A stretch of DNA of 62,000 nt, from positions 772,170 through 834,169 of the forward strand of contig JBBHKE010001378.1 in assembly GCA_037447655.1 (NCBI GenBank), written 5' to 3'. Source of the DNA: Zygnema cylindricum. Its lineage: Eukaryota; Streptophyta; Zygnematophyceae; Zygnematales; Zygnemataceae. Shown here piece after piece: positions 49,910 through 61,305 of the stretch (within the stretch, counting starts at the first letter, position 1; every line of letters begins with the position of its first letter). The notes beneath the pieces were generated by a model. The model worked only from the letters and a program-made list of their open reading frames with translations, had not been told where the DNA came from and made no database searches. The position numbers and the translations under genes were made by a program.

Positions 49910-50950
49910 CCTCCGCTTAATTTTTAGTCTACGTTTTTTTTTAGACCACACTTCTCCCTACAGGATATTAATTTCGGGGAAGGGACTAGTTTGGTCACCA
50001 TGTCGGTTACCATTTCCTCATCTAATTTGTATTCCAAATTTATAATTTTATTCTCAACCTTCTCTTGCATAAAACTCAGTATTATGTCGATATGTTTTGC
50101 TTGGAAATGATGCTATAGATTTGGTGCAATTGCAATTGCAGCTTGATTATCACAAAAGATCTTTGAACACCATTCTTTATAAATTCCAACTCTTAGAGCA
50201 AGGATTTCACCCACATCAATTCTTTCACAACAAAACAAGACGCCATATACTTAGCCTCCATAGTGGATTGAGCAACAACCTTTTGTTGCTTTTGCTCCAA
50301 CAGCAAGCTCTAGACCCAACTTGCAAAACATATCCAGACGTGCATCGCCTCAATGCACATCCCCATAACTAGCATCAGTTGAAGTTTTCAAATCCATTGG
50401 AGTGGAGTAACTGTTGGGTGTCCATTTGGAATTTTTCCAATATATTTCCCATTGCCTCTTTTTGTGTCAGTTTTATGATTCTTCTTTCCTTCTTCCTTTC
50501 CATTTGAATTCCTAGAATATATCTGGCTTCCCCAAGATCTTTCATGTCAAACTGACCTCTTTTATCTTTTTTGAGTGTGTTAATTTTCTCTAGTGATTAA
50601 CTTAAAACCAACAAATCATCAACATAAATTGCAATAAAATTGCCCCATCCTCATATTCAAATAAATAAATTGAGTGATCTGAAATTAATTTTGACATACC
50701 CAAGATTAGTCAAAAAATTGTCCAACTTCTTGTTCTATCGCCGTGACGCTTGTTTCTGTCTGTACGTAGATTTTATCAATTTGCAAACTCTGTACGTAGA
50801 TTTTATCAATTTGCAAACTCGTATAGAGATTCTATCAACTTGCAAACTTTACTTTCTTCCCTATTTCCACAAGTCCCTCTAGTTGTCGCATGAAGATTTT
50901 TTCCTCTAGTTCCCTGCGAAGGAAGGTTTTTTTTATGTCCATCTGGACAG
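49910..50950 (-). pseudogene. RT/RNase H relic of Copia element 4
   Basis: The reverse strand retains weak RNase H and RT blocks (CDNQAAIAIA-like near 50130, AKHIDI near 50090, RT end near 50500-50600). All are interrupted by stops. It is cut at about 50950, where a plus-strand Copia fragment begins. Confidence 0.75.
50761..50850 (-). repeat. 30-bp tandem triplication within a Copia RT relic
   Basis: Two exact 30-bp copies (50761-50790 and 50791-50820) plus a diverged third (50821-50850). The unit corresponds to about ten codons of the RT segment VCKLI-(S)LY. Confidence 0.9.
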
Positions 50951-50959
50951 AGCCGGTTT

Positions 50960-53900
50960 AATCAAGGCTTCACAAGATCTTCATCTCATGGAAATGCACT
51001 ATTCTCGGCATCTTCATCTTACCAGGACAAGTCTTTGATATTATCTTACGAGGAAGAAGAGGAATTTTTCGCTATGGCGGTTGCAATGTAGGGTGCAAAA
51101 CACACTGGATAGATAATGGATACAAGAGCATCGGCACACATGGGCTGGAACAAGGCAATTTTCAAAAATCTGAAATCCACACCCATGAAAAAATATCTAC
51201 TATGCTTGTGGTATGAGTGTACAAACACGTGTTTTAGGTGATGTCTCCATGCTAGTTGATATAGAAGGAAATGTAGTTGAGAGAACTCTTCATAATGTTC
51301 TCTTTAACCTAGATTTCAAGAAAAAAAAAATCAACTTCTTTGGTAGAAAGTAAAAGGTTTGAGGTCAATTTGAAACATGGTCGGCAGGTTGTTAGCAAGA
51401 ATGGAAAGATTGCGGTCTCACGCACTAGATATGCCAGCAAAATGTATCGAATGGATATGCCCAATAATAAAGAAAATGATGTTTTGTATTCCAGTGCATT
51501 ATCTTCAGATGAGCTGTGGCATAAGAGGTTAGGCCATGTGATCTATGATAGTTTGAAAAAAATGGTACATGCTCGTAAATTAGAAGGAGTCACTCTTTCA
51601 GATCAGTCAGCAAAAACGTGTGATGGCTGTGAACTAAGAAAAATACACAAATTATCGTTTCCTCAGGAATCTAAACACTGGTCCACTAAACTTTTGCAAC
51701 TTATTCATTTTGATGTTTTCGGCCCTGCAAAGGTACCATCTGCCAGGGGGATGAAATATATAGATACGTTTATAAATGATTTTTCGAGGTTTACTAAAAT
51801 CTACATCATGAAAGACAAGAGTGAAGTCTTCAGCCACTTCGAAAACTACAAAACATGGGTGGAGAAAGTACATGGTCTGCCAATTCAGGAACTAAGATTG
51901 GACAACGACAACAAATATATGTCAAAAGAGTTTGAAAACTTCCTACTTAAGGAAGGTATTAGTCATTAGCTTACTGTTACGTATTCACTAGAACAAAATG
52001 GGGTTTCAGAAAGACTAAATAGAACTATAACAGAGAGCTCTAAGTCCATGCTTGCATATAAGGACATGGATCCAAAATTCCTGGCTGAAGCATTGAATTG
52101 TGCTGTTTATATAAAGAATAGAATAGGATCAAGATCGGTAGAGTCTACTCCTTACGAGGTCTAGGCTGGTAGAAAACTGGATGTTAGCCATTTCAAAGTC
52201 TTTGGAAGCAAATGCTTTATTTTAGATACATCTAAAAACGGATGGAAAATGGAACCAAAAAGATTACCAGGTATTTTGTTGGGGTATGATGATCACTCTA
52301 AAGGGTATAAAGTATTTGTATATGAAAACATAAAATAATTGTAGGAAGGAATATTATTAAAGAGGATTAGCTTGACTAGATAGATTTATTTAAAATGACA
52401 AAACAACAAAAGCAGCAAAAAGTACAAGAATATGTCATTTTAGACTTCAAACAATAGATTGTCACACAAATGCACATGCCTTCGGTGGTGACACCAGTGT
52501 TTCAAATTAACAAGTTCAGTTTCATTCCTGTGACCAGAGTTCGAATCCTACAGATTCTACACAGAGACAAAAGAGAAATGCGAAGATCCGACGATTTTAG
52601 CCTCAGAATTTCCGGGGGGAAGACGATCCATTAGCTGGTTGCAAGCGAACTCCCACTTTTCCTACTCTACGGCCTCAGGGGAGCTCCTGACCATTCGGGA
52701 GGCCTTCTCATCACCAGAACAATATAACTGGATCGAGGCAGCTATCGACCAGATGAAGTCAATCATGGAAGCTCAGACATGGGAGCTTGTGGATCTTCCT
52801 CCGGACCGAAAAGCGATCGGCAGCAAAAGGGTATTCAAGGTGAAGTTGTATCCCGATAACACCATTGAACGATATAAGGCTAGGCTTGTGGCAAAAGGGT
52901 GTTATCAAAAAGAAGGAATTGACTTTGAAGAAACATTTTCTTTGGTTATAAGATTTCCGACAGTTAGGATCTTGTTGTCCCTAGCAGCTATAAAAGATAT
53001 GGAAATACATTAGATGGATGTAAAAACGGCCTTCCTGCATGGAGAGCTAGAAGAGACCATTTACAGGCACCAGCGTGAAATGTATGCAGAGCCAGGAAAA
53101 GAGCACTTGGTATGCAAATTGTTTAAATATTTGTACATTCTAAAATAGGCCCATAGGCAATAAATATCTGAAGCTTGACGAATTCTTAACTAGCCGAGGA
53201 TTTCAAAGGATAAGCTCTGATCATTTTGTTAACGTTATAAAGGGTGAGGATGGGATAGTGTTTATAGCGGTGTATGTAGATGATCTACTATTTATTAGCA
53301 AATCAATGGCTGAAATTAACAAAATCAGAGTTGCCTTAAATTCACGGTTCGAGATCAAAGACCTTGGTGACACGAAATATATTTTGGGTATTCAAGTAGA
53401 AAGGGATAGAAATAAAAGATTAATAAAATTGACTCAAAAGGAGGCTATTGGAAACATGCTAGACAAGTATGGAATGCAGGGGGCAAAAGGGTGTGTAACT
53501 CCAATGGAGTTTCAGCAAAAGTTAGAGGGAGAAGAGACAGACTGGTTGTTATTGTTAGTGAGTATTTAGAGTCAGGGAAAGACGATACTATGACACTAAT
53601 ACCTTACAGACAAATAGTGGGAAGTTTAATATATTTCATGAACTGTACCCGTCCTGACAATGCTGCAGCAGTTGGGGTACTGAGCATAAGTCTAGAAAAT
53701 CCTAGAAAATCTGACCGTGATGCAACAAGGAGAGTCTTAAGATATTTGGCAGGAACCAAAGACCTCAAACTCACAATAGGTGGAGGAGATGTGAAGCTGC
53801 AAACATTGAGTGATGCAAGGTATGGCGACATGCCAAGCCGGAAATCCACCACGGGATTCGTTCTACAAATTGGGAACGGGACTTGCTCCTCCAGCAACAA

Positions 53901-54439
53901 ACTTCAAAAAGTCACGGCACAATCGACAATGGAGTTAGAATACATGGAAGCAAGCTCGGCCTTCAAAGAACTCTTATGGGCAAAATCCATGTTGCAAGAA
54001 TTGAAATACATACATGTTGGTCCACAGGTGATCTGGTGTGATAACCAAGCTGCCATTGCCATTGCCTCTAAACCGAGCCACCACTTCAAGAGTAAGCACA
54101 TGGATGTAAGATTACACTTTGTAAGAGAAAAAGTGTTTTCCCGGGTAATTTTAATTGTGTTATCTGCCAGATGTAAAATGATTGCTAATATGCTCACTAA
54201 AGCTCTTCTTGCTTCTAAGCTAAAGTATTGTAGGGATGCAGTGGGACTAGGTGACTAGCTGAGTTGTTGGATTGCTATGCTGCTAAACTGCGATAGTCGT
54301 ACATTGTGATGCAGTGGGACAAGGTAACTAGCTGATTTGTTGCGTTGCTATGCTGTCATACTGCGCTAGTTTAACAACGCAGCTATGCTTCTGAACATTG
54401 CACCTGCACTGATACACTGAGTCTAAAGCTTTAGGGGAG
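50960..54439 (+). pseudogene. Gag-pol of Copia element 5, 5'-truncated, many stops
   Basis: Starts inside the gag-protease linker near 50960 and has MDTRASAHM (protease D-T-G now D-T-R). The longest clean piece, 51340-51969, covers the integrase zinc finger (WHKRLGH ... CDGCELRKIH) and D residues (HFDVFGPAK, LRLDNDNKY). 52639-53013 has RT WELVDLPPDRK and YKARLVAKG. 53258-54258 has YVDDLLFIS, GDTKYILGIQVERD, RNase H and the C-terminal tail. Stops occur near 51967, 52163, 53013 and elsewhere. It ends at a polypurine tract (54423-54439). Confidence 0.92.
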
Positions 54440-55428
54440 TGTTAATTTTGGAAAGCTTTAAGTCTCATTAAATTAGTGTGACGGCAGAAATATTGTAAAA
54501 TATAGCGTAAAGGACACGCGTCGTCACTTAAAGACAGAACATGTATTACGGAATGGCTCCAACATCCACATATGCCTGTCACACATTAAACGGGACAAAA
54601 GCAGATGCGACGCACATGGGACAAAGTAGTTGCGACGCAGATGTGAGAAAGTAGTTGCGACGTAGATGGGACAAAGCAGCTCTGACGCAGATGTGACAAA
54701 GCAACTGCGGTTTTTCAGTACGGGACGACGCAGAAGCGACGAAGCTGCGGAGACGTTGAATATGATTCGGAACGGGACAACGCAGCTGCTGTTGATATGA
54801 ATCAAGTCAACGGACGAGATTCATAACACGATCACAAGTGATTTGCAGGCAAGTGTTTTCGCAACATATGGATCTACGCATCAAGGCAATAGTAATTAAG
54901 CTGGCAGCAACTAATAGTACTATCACCTGTATTGATCTCTGAACAATATTGCTTGTATACTGATAGAATTAGCTTTAGCATGATTAGGAGTACTTAAAAC
55001 TTTGTGGCAGCTAGGTTCTTGGACGTATCTCTCAAGAATATTTGTATCAGAGGTACAGCAATATATAATAGAACAACTAGGAGTAGAAACTCACAACGAG
55101 CATAAGACTTAGGACTTAGAACATTTGATGTATCCAGACTTCCAGATTGTGTAATTTACACACTGTTTTTGGAAAACTTCTGAGTTGCATATCTTGGTGT
55201 ATGTTGGATCAATTGGGCTTAACCTTTGGGAGTGTCAGTCTTTGTGATATTCTATACTGTGGTATAGTTTGAAGCACTTTGAACCTTATTGTCAGATTTG
55301 GTGAGCTGTAGAAAATAGTTGTTTGGTAGGATTATTGGTAAGCTTCTGTGAGTGAATTATGTCCAGCTCTACTACTACTGCTGCTACTTCACCTGCTCCA
55401 GTGGTCATGGAACAACAGAGATAAGGTT
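54440..55428 (+). repeat. 3' LTR of Copia element 5
   Basis: 989 bp from TGTTAATTTTGG, after the purine tract TTTAGGGGAG, to GAACAACA. Near its 3' end it contains an ATG-started frame MSSSTTTAATSPAPVVMEQQ, matching the gag start in element 6. The element's 5' LTR is absent from the window. Confidence 0.82.
54606..54710 (+). repeat. 25-bp tandem repeats in the element 5 LTR (4 units)
   Basis: Units start at 54606, 54631, 54656 and 54681 and share GACGCAGATG-GACAAAG. Their position early in the LTR suggests a U3 enhancer-like array (inference). Confidence 0.88.
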
Positions 55429-55500
55429 CTTCTTTAGCAGTGGAATGTCTCAAACTCTTTATCATCTAGCACTGATGTGGAGATAAGTTTTTGTCCGGAT
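55429..55500 (-). repeat. Chimeric junction with an outer-type Copia pol fragment
   Basis: TTATCATCTAGCACTGATGT matches, with few changes, the protease/integrase-linker sequence of the outer element near 11268-11290. It sits between the end of LTR 5 and a pol fragment of a different Copia lineage. Confidence 0.6.
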
Positions 55501-55721
55501 TCAAATTGACTTTGAAGACCCTTTTGCTTTCATTGGCTTTCCTCCCCGGAGGCAAGTCCACCTGCTCCCATGTCTATGCCTCCATAATCGACTTCATCTC
55601 ATCGTTGGCCGCCTTAATCGAGTGGTTTCTCTCCGGTGATGAGAAGGCCTCGTTGATGGTCAAAGGCTCCCCTGATGTTGTAGAAAAAGCAAAGTGAGAA
55701 CCGGTTTGCATACGACTGCTA

Positions 55722-56213
55722 CACCGCGAATCGTAATTAGAGTAAATTACTCTAATTCGGTCGCTCAAAATTTCGACTCTATCACATCAAATAGAATAAA
55801 TGATTCTAATTTTTTCATTATTCTATTTAAGTTAAAGTTTAATTAGCGTTTTTAATTCTAATATATGTTCGTTTTAAATAGTGTGGAGTACGGATGACAT
55901 CCGTCCGTGCAAAATTGTACTTTTATAAATAAAAAAGTACAAAAAATGATTTAATACGGGCCATTATCATGTAACTGCGTTTTAACAATCCACGCACTGC
56001 AAACGTCATAGTGACGATAAACTGTATGTTTTGTCAGATTCTGTACGAATACCTTATTTACAGTATAGGATATTAACTTGCCAAATTAGAGTACACCGTA
56101 TAAATTAGAGTAAATTCCTTTCTGAAACAGTTCTATCACATAAATTAGAGTAAATTACTCTAATTATTTTTCTTTTTCTAATTTTTTCATTACTCTAATT
56201 ACGATGCGCGGTG
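55722..56213. mobile_element. 492-bp MITE with TA target duplication inside Copia element 6
   Basis: The terminal inverted repeats CACCGCG(A/C)ATCGTAATTAG continue to AGAGTAA, one mismatch in about 24 bp, flanked by TA at 55720-55721 and 56214-56215. Subterminal ATTAGAGTAAATTACTCTAAT palindromes occur near both ends. The related element 5 shows the uninterrupted sequence at about 52605-52650 (reverse strand). Non-coding; TA suggests a Tc1/mariner-type transposase in trans (inference). Confidence 0.85.
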
Positions 56214-58722
56214 TAGATCTTCTTCCCCCCGGATATTATGAGGCTGATATGGTTTGCAATCTCCGATTTCGTGGTGGTGAAACTGCTGCAAGATCCAAAG
56301 GTGTAGCAGTCTGTTCCTCGTTAGTGCCATGTAGGTGAGAAGGATCCATAGTAGAAACAAGCGGTGTAGTAGCAGAAGACGTACTTATAAGAGGTGGTTG
56401 CACCGAAAAATACACCTGTTGTTAATGGTGAAAGATGACATACTCTTGTTTCTCGTTTTCCGTTGCCGCATTTGTGACTTTGAACAAATCAACCGAATCT
56501 TGTTCATCTTTAATCTAAATATTCCGAGACACAAAGATTTTTTGTTTATCTAAGACATACACTCTATACCCCTTTGCATTATCATCATACCCTAGGAGAA
56601 TTCCTTCTAAGCCTTTGGCTTCCATTTTCCACTTATCTGGTGAGTTATCTAAAATACTGCACTTACTTTCAAACACTTTAAAGTGACTAACATGTGGTAC
56701 CTTTCCTGTCCACACCTCATAAGGTGTAGAGCTGATAGATCTGTATGCTACTCTATTCTTTATATAGACTGCACAGTTTAGTGCTTCAGCCCAGAATTTC
56801 AGATTTATACCTTGGTCTGCAAGCATCGACCTAGCAACCTCTGTTACTGTCCTTTTTAATCTTTCAGAAACTCCATTCTACTCAGGAGTATATGGAACCG
56901 TCAGATTGTGACTTATACCTTCATCAAGTAGAAATTGCTTAAATTCTGTCGATGTGTATTCACCACCATTATCTGATCTGAATGCGAAGAGTGGAACTCT
57001 GTGTAGTTTCTCATCCCAGACTTTGTAGTGCTTGAAGTGAGTGAACAATTCACTCTTGTTCTTCATAAAATAGACTTTGGTGTACCTGGAGAAATCATTA
57101 GTGAAAGTGACCATGTACTGTGCTCCTCAAGCCGATGGTACTTCGGATGGGCCGAGGACATCCGAATGAAAGAGTTGTAGAACTCTTGTGGATCTGTTTT
57201 GCAACTCCTGTGGGTATGGCAATTTATGAATTTTGCCTACTGAGCAAGCATCGCAGGTTTTTACAAACTGAGATGTGAGAGAAACAACCTTAACTTTCCC
57301 AGCATTCACCATTTTCTTCAAACTTTCATAATCGATATGTCCTAACCTCTTATGCCATAACTCATTCTCAAATGACACCTGGAATACAAAACATATTTTT
57401 CTTTGTATTCAGCCATGTTCATCATATACATCTTACTGGCATCTCTTGTTCCTGTTAGTGCTATCATGCCTAGCTTACTAACAACCTGTCTCCCCTCTTT
57501 AAGGGTGACCTCAAAACCCTTACTCTTTACTAAAGAAGTAGAAAAGAGATTCTTTTTAAAATATGGAACATGTAAAACATTGTGGAGAGTTCTTTCTACA
57601 AACTTCCCCCCCACATCTACCATTAGAGATACATCACCCCGGGCCGATGACTGGACACTCATGCCAGAGGCATAGTAGATATTTTTTGGATGAGTTTGCT
57701 TTAAATTTGTAAAAATGGCTTTGTCCTATCACATGTGGGCTGATGCCCCGGTGTCCATGATCCATCCACCGTCTTTGGGACCCTCCATTGCTGCCGCCAT
57801 AGCAAATAACTCCGCATCCTCTTCATCATTGAAGCTTAGAGATGAATCTGCATCATCTTCAAAGGCTGAAAAAAATGCATTTCCTCGTGATGGATTGCCA
57901 GAAAAGCCTTGGTGAAACAGGTTTTGTTGCCATCCAGGCTTGTATAAACCAGTTTCTTTTACCTTTTTAAGTTTTGGACAGTACCTATAACCTTGTCCTT
58001 TCTCAAAACAATAAAAACAAGCGTTAGAAGATTGCCTATTTAGCCTCTGACTGCCCTGATTAAACTGATTTTTATTCTGGTTAAACTGGTTTTGATTCTG
58101 GTTAAATTGGTTTCTGTTCTGATTTAACTATTTTTTTCTCTCAAAGTTTGTACTGAAAGCCTCTACTTTCTTTTCACCATCAAGGACCTTACTTGTAGAC
58201 TCTTCCTCCAGTATAAGATTGTAAGCTAACTAAAAAGTCCAGCTAGATTTATTATGTCATTTAAAAGCTGCAAACACTCCCTTTATATGACTAGGGAGAC
58301 CTCTAATAAGCAAAGCAGCTTGCTAGAATTCTAGAAAAGTTCCACCAGCTGAAGAGTGTGCATCAATGAGTTCCCTAAACTTATCACAATACTCGGCCAT
58401 AAATCCCCCCGAGTATTTGTAGTCCCAGATCCGGCCAGCCACCAGAAGCTCCTCTTGAACGTTCGCCTTTTCGTGGGAAGTTTTCAGTGAAGTCCAAATC
58501 TCGCTCGCCTTTTTTAGCTTAAGCCGAGACATAACCAGACCCTGTGAGATAAAAAAAATCAAATTGTTTCGAGCGAGAGAGTTCTTTATAGCCTAGCTCG
58601 GATCCGTTTTGGCAAGAGATCCATCCAAGACACCCATCTAGTCAACAGTTTCAAAAAATGATTCAACCATAGCTGCCCAATATACATACTTTTGGCCATT
58701 GAAGACAATAATTCTGGACGAA

Positions 58723-58734
58723 AGGCCCATAACT
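58723..58734 (-). other. Primer-binding site of Copia element 6
   Basis: The coding strand reads AGTTATGGGCCT right after the LTR end GAACAACA, a decayed initiator tRNA-Met anticodon-loop site. Confidence 0.7.
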
Positions 58735-59734
58735 TGTTGTTCTACAACCACAGTTGCAAGTGGAGGTCAACCAGTAGTAGTGGATGTAGACATAGAATTC
58801 AGCAAAAGCTACTAGAAATCTTATCAAACAGCCAACTTTGATATAACACAGAAAGTGCTCACAGTTTCTAAATATCACCAAAATTTACACTAATACAGTA
58901 TCACATGGAGTTTGCCAATTCTCAAAATTGCAGCCCAATTGAAACATTATACCATAAGATACAACACTTGGAAGTTTCCCAAAAACTATTATTTAGAGAG
59001 TTTGATCTCAATACTGGATAATACAAATTTGACTAAGTCTTGAACTTTAAACTCACAGAGAGTATCTAGTGAAAATTAACTAATCAGATCTCTACACCTA
59101 GAACAACAGTATTGTACTATACTACGACAAGGTACCGAATCAGTACGCTATTGTACTGTGAGTACGTCCAAACCCTATTTGACTACAAGACAAAAATATA
59201 CTTAGTGGAACACTAAATTCTAATTTGCTACGCTACAAACTAATGTGCTTCAGATATACAAATGGTTTCCCGTACAGTAGTGTTCGAGGTACTTAGTCAA
59301 TGGTGGATGCAAGCGTCCAGCCGACTGCTGATAAAGTGGTCCATGTCACTTGAAGTTGTACAAATTGATCAGTCATTTTGTGGTCCCGTGTTAATCTCGT
59401 GCGTCGACTCAATTCCAATCTACGATCATCGTTGAATGTTGTAATATCATTCTCGTAGATAACCGGTTGAGTCCCTATCCATCCAATTCTTCAACAGTGT
59501 TTGTCCGATATGTGACGCGTGGTAAAGTATGTCGGCGCCTTTCCGTGAAACCTGTATGATGTTTATATTCTGACGCGTGTCCCTACAGAAGTACATTACA
59601 CTCATAAAGTACTATTGCTACTGTCACACTAACTGAGGTAAGTATTACAACTTTACCATGACAAAAAGCATTCTAAGTACTTGGTCTCTCCTCACAGCTC
59701 TATTTAGTGCGTATTAAGATTTTTTATTTCAACA
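58735..59734 (-). repeat. 5' LTR of Copia element 6
   Basis: 1000 bp from TGTTGAAATAAAAA on the coding strand (59734) to GAACAACA (58735). The gag start codon lies about 57 nt inside the LTR. The LTR abuts Gypsy pol sequence at 59735, so the element probably inserted into the Gypsy copy; no TSD can be shown. Confidence 0.7.
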
Positions 59735-59737
59735 AAA

Positions 59738-61305
59738 AATGCGTACCCTCTACCGAGGATAGACGAATTGTTTGATCGACTACAAGGTGCTAAATATTTT
59801 TCGAAGATAGACCTTCGAAGCCGTTATCACCAAATTAGAATTAACGAGGAAGTTGTGGAAAAGACGACATTCAGAACTCGGTACGGTCATTTCCAATTTC
59901 GGTTTATGCCGTTCGGATTAACCAACGCACAGACAACCTTTATGGATTTGATGAATTCCATCTTTCCGCAATATTTGGACGCTTTTGTAATCGTCTTTCT
60001 AGACGACATCTTAGTGTATAGGCGAACGATGGATGATCATATGGAGCATCTACGGAAGGTCCTACAAGTCCTTGGGAAGAACAAGTTGTACGCAAAAAGG
60101 AGTAAATGTGACTTTTTGAAGGAGAAAATTGAGTTTTAGGGCCATGTGGTGAGCCGGGATGGGATCGCAATGGATCCGAACAAAACTACGGCAGTGAAGG
60201 AGTCGCTACAACCAACAAACATTACGGAGTTACGGAGCTTTCTGGGATTATGCTCCTACTATCGCCGTTTTGTCGAAGGTTTCGCAAAAATTGTTGCACC
60301 ACTCACGAACTTACTTAAGAATGACGTACCTTATGAGTGGAAAACGGCGCAAGGGGCAACCTTTGACACGCTAAAGGAGCGGTTGGTTACCGCCGCTGTG
60401 TTAGTTGTTCCCGACCCGCAGTTACCTTGGACGATAATTACCGACGCAAGCGATACGGCTATTGGAGCGATCTTTATGCAGGATCACAGATAAGGCCTTA
60501 AACCCATTGCCTACGACAATCGAAAACTAAAGGCAGCGAAACTTAACTGGGCAACACATGAAAAGGAGACAATCGCAATTATTAAAGCGCTAGAATTTTG
60601 GAATGTTACGTTCAAGGGAAGCGGATCAGGATCATCACAAATCACCACGCCCTACAACATCTCTAGACACAGCTGAAGTTGTCCGAGAAACAAGTTCGAT
60701 GGATGACGATTCTTCAAACCTTCGGACCGGAGTTAACTATTGAGTACAAACCGGGCAAGACAAACTCGGTGGATGCACTGTCGAGAAGACCCGGAGTAGC
60801 TGCTCCAATGACGGAGCAACGTTCGCAAGCATCGGAGGATAGAAGCGAAAGCTCTCCGGAAAAAGACATCGCAGCGTCGGACACAGCGCAGGATCCGAAA
60901 CTTATCGCAATGACCAATACGGTACAAGTTAACGACCGGCTGTTAAGTAGGATCAAAGCCGCATACGACGAAGACGAGACAATCAAGGAACTAATTAAAC
61001 CGAAAGTATTAGTTCGAACCGCCAATGGTATATTGCGGTACAGACCAAGTCAAACAATAAGACTTTTTGTTCCGACAAACCAGGAGTTACGTCATACGAT
61101 ACTTTAGATGATTCATGACGAGCCGCTCACTGGACATTTCGGGCGAGATAAAACAAATGCAAATGTCGCTGAGGCGTACTATTGGCCGAACATCACCAGT
61201 GACTTTGCGGAGTATGTACGGACGTGTGACTCGTGTAACAGAAATTAATCTGAATCAGGTCACCAAGGTCTGTTACAACCCCTTCCGATACCATCTGTTA
61301 ATTTC
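59738..61305 (+). pseudogene. Ty3/Gypsy pol relic: RT, RNase H, integrase zinc finger
   Basis: RT starts abruptly at [10 protein letters not shown] (59740). Motifs: [24 protein letters not shown], the catalytic VFLDDILVY, then GHVVS and [15 protein letters not shown]. RNase H has [14 protein letters not shown] and THEKETIAII, followed by IEYKPGKTNSVDALSRR. The integrase H2C2 finger (HDEPLTGHFG ... CDSC) is at 61110-61245. TAG at 60136-60138, TAA at 60490-60492, a frameshift near 60620, and TAA near 61246 break the frame. It runs into the minisatellite at 61306 with LLQPLPIPSVNFE. Confidence 0.92.

Larger units (their letters stand above)
55490..58734 (-). pseudogene. Gag-pol of Copia element 6, 3'-truncated and interrupted by a MITE
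   Basis: Minus strand, related to element 5. Near 58720-58790 the gag start reads MSTSTTTG, stop, then EQQVMGLSSRIIVFNG across the PBS. Gag continues (58323-58562) and has a Gln/Asn-rich repeat near 58050-58130 and a degenerate zinc knuckle. The protease motif WIMDTGASAHM is at about 57730-57760. Integrase pieces 56515-57378 include WHKRLGH, CDACSVGKIH and SDNGGEYTS. An RT N-terminal fragment (55490-55768) is where the element stops; RNase H and the 3' LTR are missing. Stops interrupt all parts. Confidence 0.88.
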
